DNA of 7,422 nt, from positions 1-7,422 of the forward strand of contig VGSX01000177.1 of the NCBI GenBank assembly GCA_016874895.1, in the 5' to 3' direction. A model generated the notes under the pieces. It was not told where the DNA came from. It worked only from the letters and a program-made list of their open reading frames with translations, and searched no databases. This document shows, one piece after another, positions 4,328-7,422 of this stretch. The DNA comes from Deltaproteobacteria bacterium (GTDB lineage Bacteria; Desulfobacterota; Desulfobaccia; Desulfobaccales; Desulfobaccaceae). Position 1 is the first letter of the stretch. Each line of letters begins with the position of its first letter. Position numbers and translations under genes: made by a program.

Positions 4328-7300
4328 ATGGCTGCAATCACCCTGGATGAAGCAAGGCCCCTCATCGGCGCCCTCAATGACCCGAACCCCACAGTCCGCT
4401 TACAGGCCTTAAGGGCTTTGGTGCGTCTCCCCCTGGACCAGGAGGCCTGGCGGGAAGTGGGCAACATCTTTATGGTGCTGCTCCACGCAACACCCGAGGG
4501 CGAGTTTTTTTATAGCCAGACCCTGGACGGTATACCGTTGCTGGAAGTCATCGAGGCTGCGGCCTTAGTGCCGGTCAAATCAGTGCGGCAGCATTTACAC
4601 GGGCTTTTAGAGGCGGAGGATTCGGGGGTGCAGCGCTTCACGGCCCAAGTCCTGGCCAAGGTCCGGGATCAAACCGCGCTGGCCCGCCTCCTGGCGGATT
4701 TAACCGTCCCGGAAGTTGAATTGCACCGGGAGGCGGCGGAATATCTCTCCCTGCTGGACGTGTCACCGGAGTTGGAGACGATTCGAGAGGCGTACCGGCA
4801 AGAGACTGACGGCGATACCCGCTTCTTGCTGGCAGTAGCTCTGGCCCAGGCCGGAGAGGCGGCGGAGTTGGTCGAAGTCTATCGACAGGTGCAGGAAGGG
4901 TCACTTGAGTCCTCATTGGTGGAATACATCGGTTCCCCTTGGGTTGCTGATATATTGAGCCAACGGGGGCCGTTTCCAGGAGAGGTCAGAGAATTACTCA
5001 AGCACTGGGAGCAGGAAGAGGACAGCCGTTTTGCCTGGATCGCTAATGTCCTCGGCTGGGCGAATCAAAGGCTCGAAGCGATGGAGGCCGAACCGCCCCC
5101 AGGGCCGCCTCCCGGGGATATCCCGGAGCAGGTTTTACATGACCTGTTGCAGGGGCTTGAGGAGGGCAACCTCGAACTCCTTGAGAACGCGCCGGAAAAT
5201 TTCCTCACTTATTTCCCCGAGAAGACCGCCTCCCGTCTGATCACGATCCTGTTCCAGGAGAAGCTCCGCCGGGAGCGGGAATCGGGATATCAGGAAGTGG
5301 CCAATGACGTCATTTATGCGGTAAATCCCCTGGGACGGCAGTTTACCCCGGATATCCCCGGTTTAATGGGCTGCTATGGGAAGGCCAGAGGGAATTATGG
5401 TTTGAGCCAACAGATCGCCTGGGTTATTTCCCGAGCCGACGTGGGCGATATAGTGCCCTGGGTGAACCAGCAAGTGCGAGCCCCCGACCCGGAACAGCGG
5501 GTCTGGGCAGCACAGTTGCTGGAAGATGTCAGCCGCTATGCCCGGCAGGATTATGGCCCTATATTCGGAGGCGGCTCGGGGCCACCAGAAGTACCACCGC
5601 CCGCGACTTTCATCGATGAAAGAGAATTCCACACGGCTATGATGCCCGAAATGGATGACGTCGAGGACGGGATTCCCGTGGGCAGGGACCACAAGAGATC
5701 CAAACCGCCTATGGCTCGCCCAGAATCAGGACCTCCGGCCCGGGTGGTCAGCACCGGCTTCGCCCCTGAGGCCAGTCCGGACCAGGCCGTGGACCCGCAC
5801 CTGCCCCTGCAGGCCGGGGCTGTTTATTTTTTCTGGCTGGAAATCGGCGCACCCCAGGAAAAGTCCATCGAAGAAACCCCTGTGGACATCCCGCCGGTTC
5901 CGGCTCAGGCAAGGCTCACGGTGGCGCTCTTTGGGTTTGCCGGTGAGCTGGAGATTACGCCGGCAACGGCTACGGGCGAGTTAATGGTGCAAGCCGACGG
6001 CACGGTAAAGGTCACTCGTCAGCCCCTGGCCGAATCCCTGCCGGCTTCGGAGCGCCTGCAGACGCGTCTCTTTTTCCCGGTGCGGCCCCCCGGTCAAAAC
6101 GGCAGCTACCGGCTGCGCTGCCATATTTACTGGGGGCAGATACTCCTGCAGTCCCGGGTTATCCATGCCTTGGTACGGCAGCGGCCCCGTCGCCGACAAC
6201 GACCCACGGCCCTCCGTTCCCTCCTGGATTACACCCTGTCCCAGACGTTGGCCCCGGCGCATTTAAACCAGTTCGGGGAGCACCGCCTCAGCGTCTTTAT
6301 GAACCGCAACGGCGACGGCACCCACAGCTTCCACCTGTACGGCTCCGACGGGCAGACACATTTGAAACAGGACGATATCCGGTTTCGGGAAGGGGAGTTG
6401 CAGGGGATGATTGCCCAGGCCCGGGGGACCCTGCGTATCGCGTCCTGGGGCAGAGATGAAGAGTGGCAGGAGGGCGTACCCTATAAATATAAAAACCGGC
6501 AGCGCGACCTGGATCGGCTCAAAAACGATCTGTCCAACATGGCCTGCTGGGGGTACGAGTTCTATACCCTGATCAGCGACCGGCTGGCCGGCGGGATGGA
6601 AAAAGTCGCGGACTTCGAAAATCTGCTGCTCAAACCGGGGACAGTGCAGCTGGCCATGAAAGAATCACCCAGTTACGTTCTCCCGGCTGCCTTGACTTAC
6701 GATTATCCCCTGGACACTGGACTCGGCAGTTTTTCTCTCTGTCCGAGTTTCACCGCAGCCTGGCAGCAGGGCCAGCCTCTGGGAGAGCACGAGTGTTTTC
6801 AGGGCAACTGCCCGACCCGGGAAGACCTCACCACCATCTGCCCCAGCGGTTTCTGGGGCTTCCGGCATTACCTGGGAATGCCCCTGTCGGTGGGCCAGGG
6901 GCCGGATGCGCCGGCGGTCATCCCCGTGGACCAGGAAGTGCGCCTGGCCGTCATCGTCGCCACCGATCTGCAGTTGCTGCCGGACCACACCAAGGCCCTG
7001 CAGGGTCTGCGTCCCCAGCTGGTCTGGAATTATGCCGACCGGCGTGAAGAAGCGTTCCGGGTATTGCTGGAATCTCCTCATCTGGTTTATTTTTACTGCC
7101 ACGGGGGACAGTTGCGCGGCATGCCCTACCTGCGGGTGGGGACCGATGACCGGATTAATCGCTCCAACCTGTTCGCCCATAAAGTCCAGTGGCAGGCGCC
7201 CCGGCCCCTGATTTTCATCAATGGCTGTCATACCGCCGCAGTGGAACCGTTGCAGGCCCTGGAGTTCATCAGTCCCCTGGTAACCTATTCCCACAGCGCC

Positions 7301-7422
7301 GGGGTAATCGGCACCGAGATCACCATTTTCGAGGAATTGGCCACCGTTTTTGCCCAGGAATGTTTCCGCCTCTTCTTCCTGGGCCAGCCCATCGGCGCAG
7401 CCCTGCGGGGGGCCCGGTTGAA
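4328..7422 (+). CDS. HEAT-like/beta-domain/CHAT caspase-like peptidase, 3' partial
   Basis: One uninterrupted frame runs from ATG 4328 off the right edge, with 1031 complete codons visible. The start has AGGAGG (4317-4322) five bases upstream. Residues 1-251 are helical with HEAT-like repeats (D-P-N-P-T-V-R-L-Q-A-L at about 18-28), then a Pro-rich spacer P-P-P-G-P-P-P-G (256-263), more helices to about 408, and a Gly/Pro linker (414-428) with a charged unstructured stretch to about 470. Residues 471-618 look beta-rich. From 626 comes a conserved-looking region containing L-L-D-Y-T-L, with cysteines at 805, 823, 828 and 838. From about 871 to the edge is a CHAT domain (clan CD, caspase/separase-like): Y-F-Y-C-H925-G-G and I-F-I-N-G-C967-H-T give the catalytic His and Cys, and G-A-A-L-R-G-A-R near the edge fits the domain's end. 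CHAT peptidases cleave partner proteins after activation, as in TPR-CHAT of type III-E CRISPR and gasdermin-linked proteases. No signal peptide or membrane helix is seen, so it should be cytoplasmic. Target and trigger are unknown. Confidence 0.9.
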   Translation, partial: MAAITLDEARPLIGALNDPNPTVRLQALRALVRLPLDQEAWREVGNIFMVLLHATPEGEFFYSQTLDGIPLLEVIEAAALVPVKSVRQHLHGLLEAEDSGVQRFTAQVLAKVRDQTALARLLADLTVPEVELHREAAEYLSLLDVSPELETIREAYRQETDGDTRFLLAVALAQAGEAAELVEVYRQVQEGSLESSLVEYIGSPWVADILSQRGPFPGEVRELLKHWEQEEDSRFAWIANVLGWANQRLEAMEAEPPPGPPPGDIPEQVLHDLLQGLEEGNLELLENAPENFLTYFPEKTASRLITILFQEKLRRERESGYQEVANDVIYAVNPLGRQFTPDIPGLMGCYGKARGNYGLSQQIAWVISRADVGDIVPWVNQQVRAPDPEQRVWAAQLLEDVSRYARQDYGPIFGGGSGPPEVPPPATFIDEREFHTAMMPEMDDVEDGIPVGRDHKRSKPPMARPESGPPARVVSTGFAPEASPDQAVDPHLPLQAGAVYFFWLEIGAPQEKSIEETPVDIPPVPAQARLTVALFGFAGELEITPATATGELMVQADGTVKVTRQPLAESLPASERLQTRLFFPVRPPGQNGSYRLRCHIYWGQILLQSRVIHALVRQRPRRRQRPTALRSLLDYTLSQTLAPAHLNQFGEHRLSVFMNRNGDGTHSFHLYGSDGQTHLKQDDIRFREGELQGMIAQARGTLRIASWGRDEEWQEGVPYKYKNRQRDLDRLKNDLSNMACWGYEFYTLISDRLAGGMEKVADFENLLLKPGTVQLAMKESPSYVLPAALTYDYPLDTGLGSFSLCPSFTAAWQQGQPLGEHECFQGNCPTREDLTTICPSGFWGFRHYLGMPLSVGQGPDAPAVIPVDQEVRLAVIVATDLQLLPDHTKALQGLRPQLVWNYADRREEAFRVLLESPHLVYFYCHGGQLRGMPYLRVGTDDRINRSNLFAHKVQWQAPRPLIFINGCHTAAVEPLQALEFISPLVTYSHSAGVIGTEITIFEELATVFAQECFRLFFLGQPIGAALRGARL

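Noticed and set aside
6665..7294. A 209-codon open frame on the - strand inside the CHAT gene
   Set aside because: It lies wholly antisense to the well-supported CHAT-domain coding sequence, has no recognisable protein pattern, and is the kind of frame GC-rich codon use creates by chance.
4328..7422. A frameshift or pseudogene in the large CHAT gene
   Set aside because: I followed the frame codon by codon at several points from 4328 to the edge; it stays open, and the motifs at the end are in the same frame as the start.

Overview
The window looks like a piece of chromosome from a Gram-negative anaerobe. My best guess is a member of Desulfobacterota (the former Deltaproteobacteria). The grounds are a signal-peptide-bearing outer-membrane beta-barrel gene, a rubrerythrin-like ferritin typical of anaerobes, a ribose-phosphate pyrophosphokinase of that general flavour, GC-rich genes with AT-rich gaps, and short G-tract repeats common in such genomes. 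The taxonomic call is inference, not proof. All genes I can support are on the + strand.

Left part (1-3224), ordinary genes. The window opens inside a bile acid:sodium symporter (BASS/SBF) family transporter. Its stop codon is merged with the ribosome binding site of a ferritin-like diiron protein, so the two form a pair. After a short gap with a good sigma70-type promoter comes a monocistronic outer-membrane protein related to the MetA-pathway phenol degradation ('transporter') family. A 336-base AT-rich gap with a promoter candidate, an 11-base direct repeat and an inverted repeat leads to prs, which makes PRPP.

Middle (3225-3620), a gene-free junction. It holds four tandem heptamers, a C6/G6 palindrome with G-rich tail, a second G-rich element, an 11-bp inverted repeat and then an extended -10 promoter pointing right. 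It separates housekeeping genes from what looks like an accessory operon.

Right part (3621-7422), the interesting region. Three tightly packed genes form one apparent operon: two small three-helix membrane proteins of unknown family, overlapping by ATGA, and then a very large protein that runs off the right edge with 1031 codons visible. This large frame is open from 4328 to the end of the window. It encodes an alpha-helical HEAT-like N-terminus, a Pro-rich linker, a beta-rich middle, a cysteine cluster and a C-terminal CHAT (caspase-like) peptidase domain with a visible His-Cys dyad (H925, C967).

A caspase-like protease encoded with two small glycine-rich membrane proteins suggests a signal-triggered protease acting at, or on, the membrane. 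A biological-conflict or regulated-cell-death module is one possibility. The function is inference; the architecture is seen directly.
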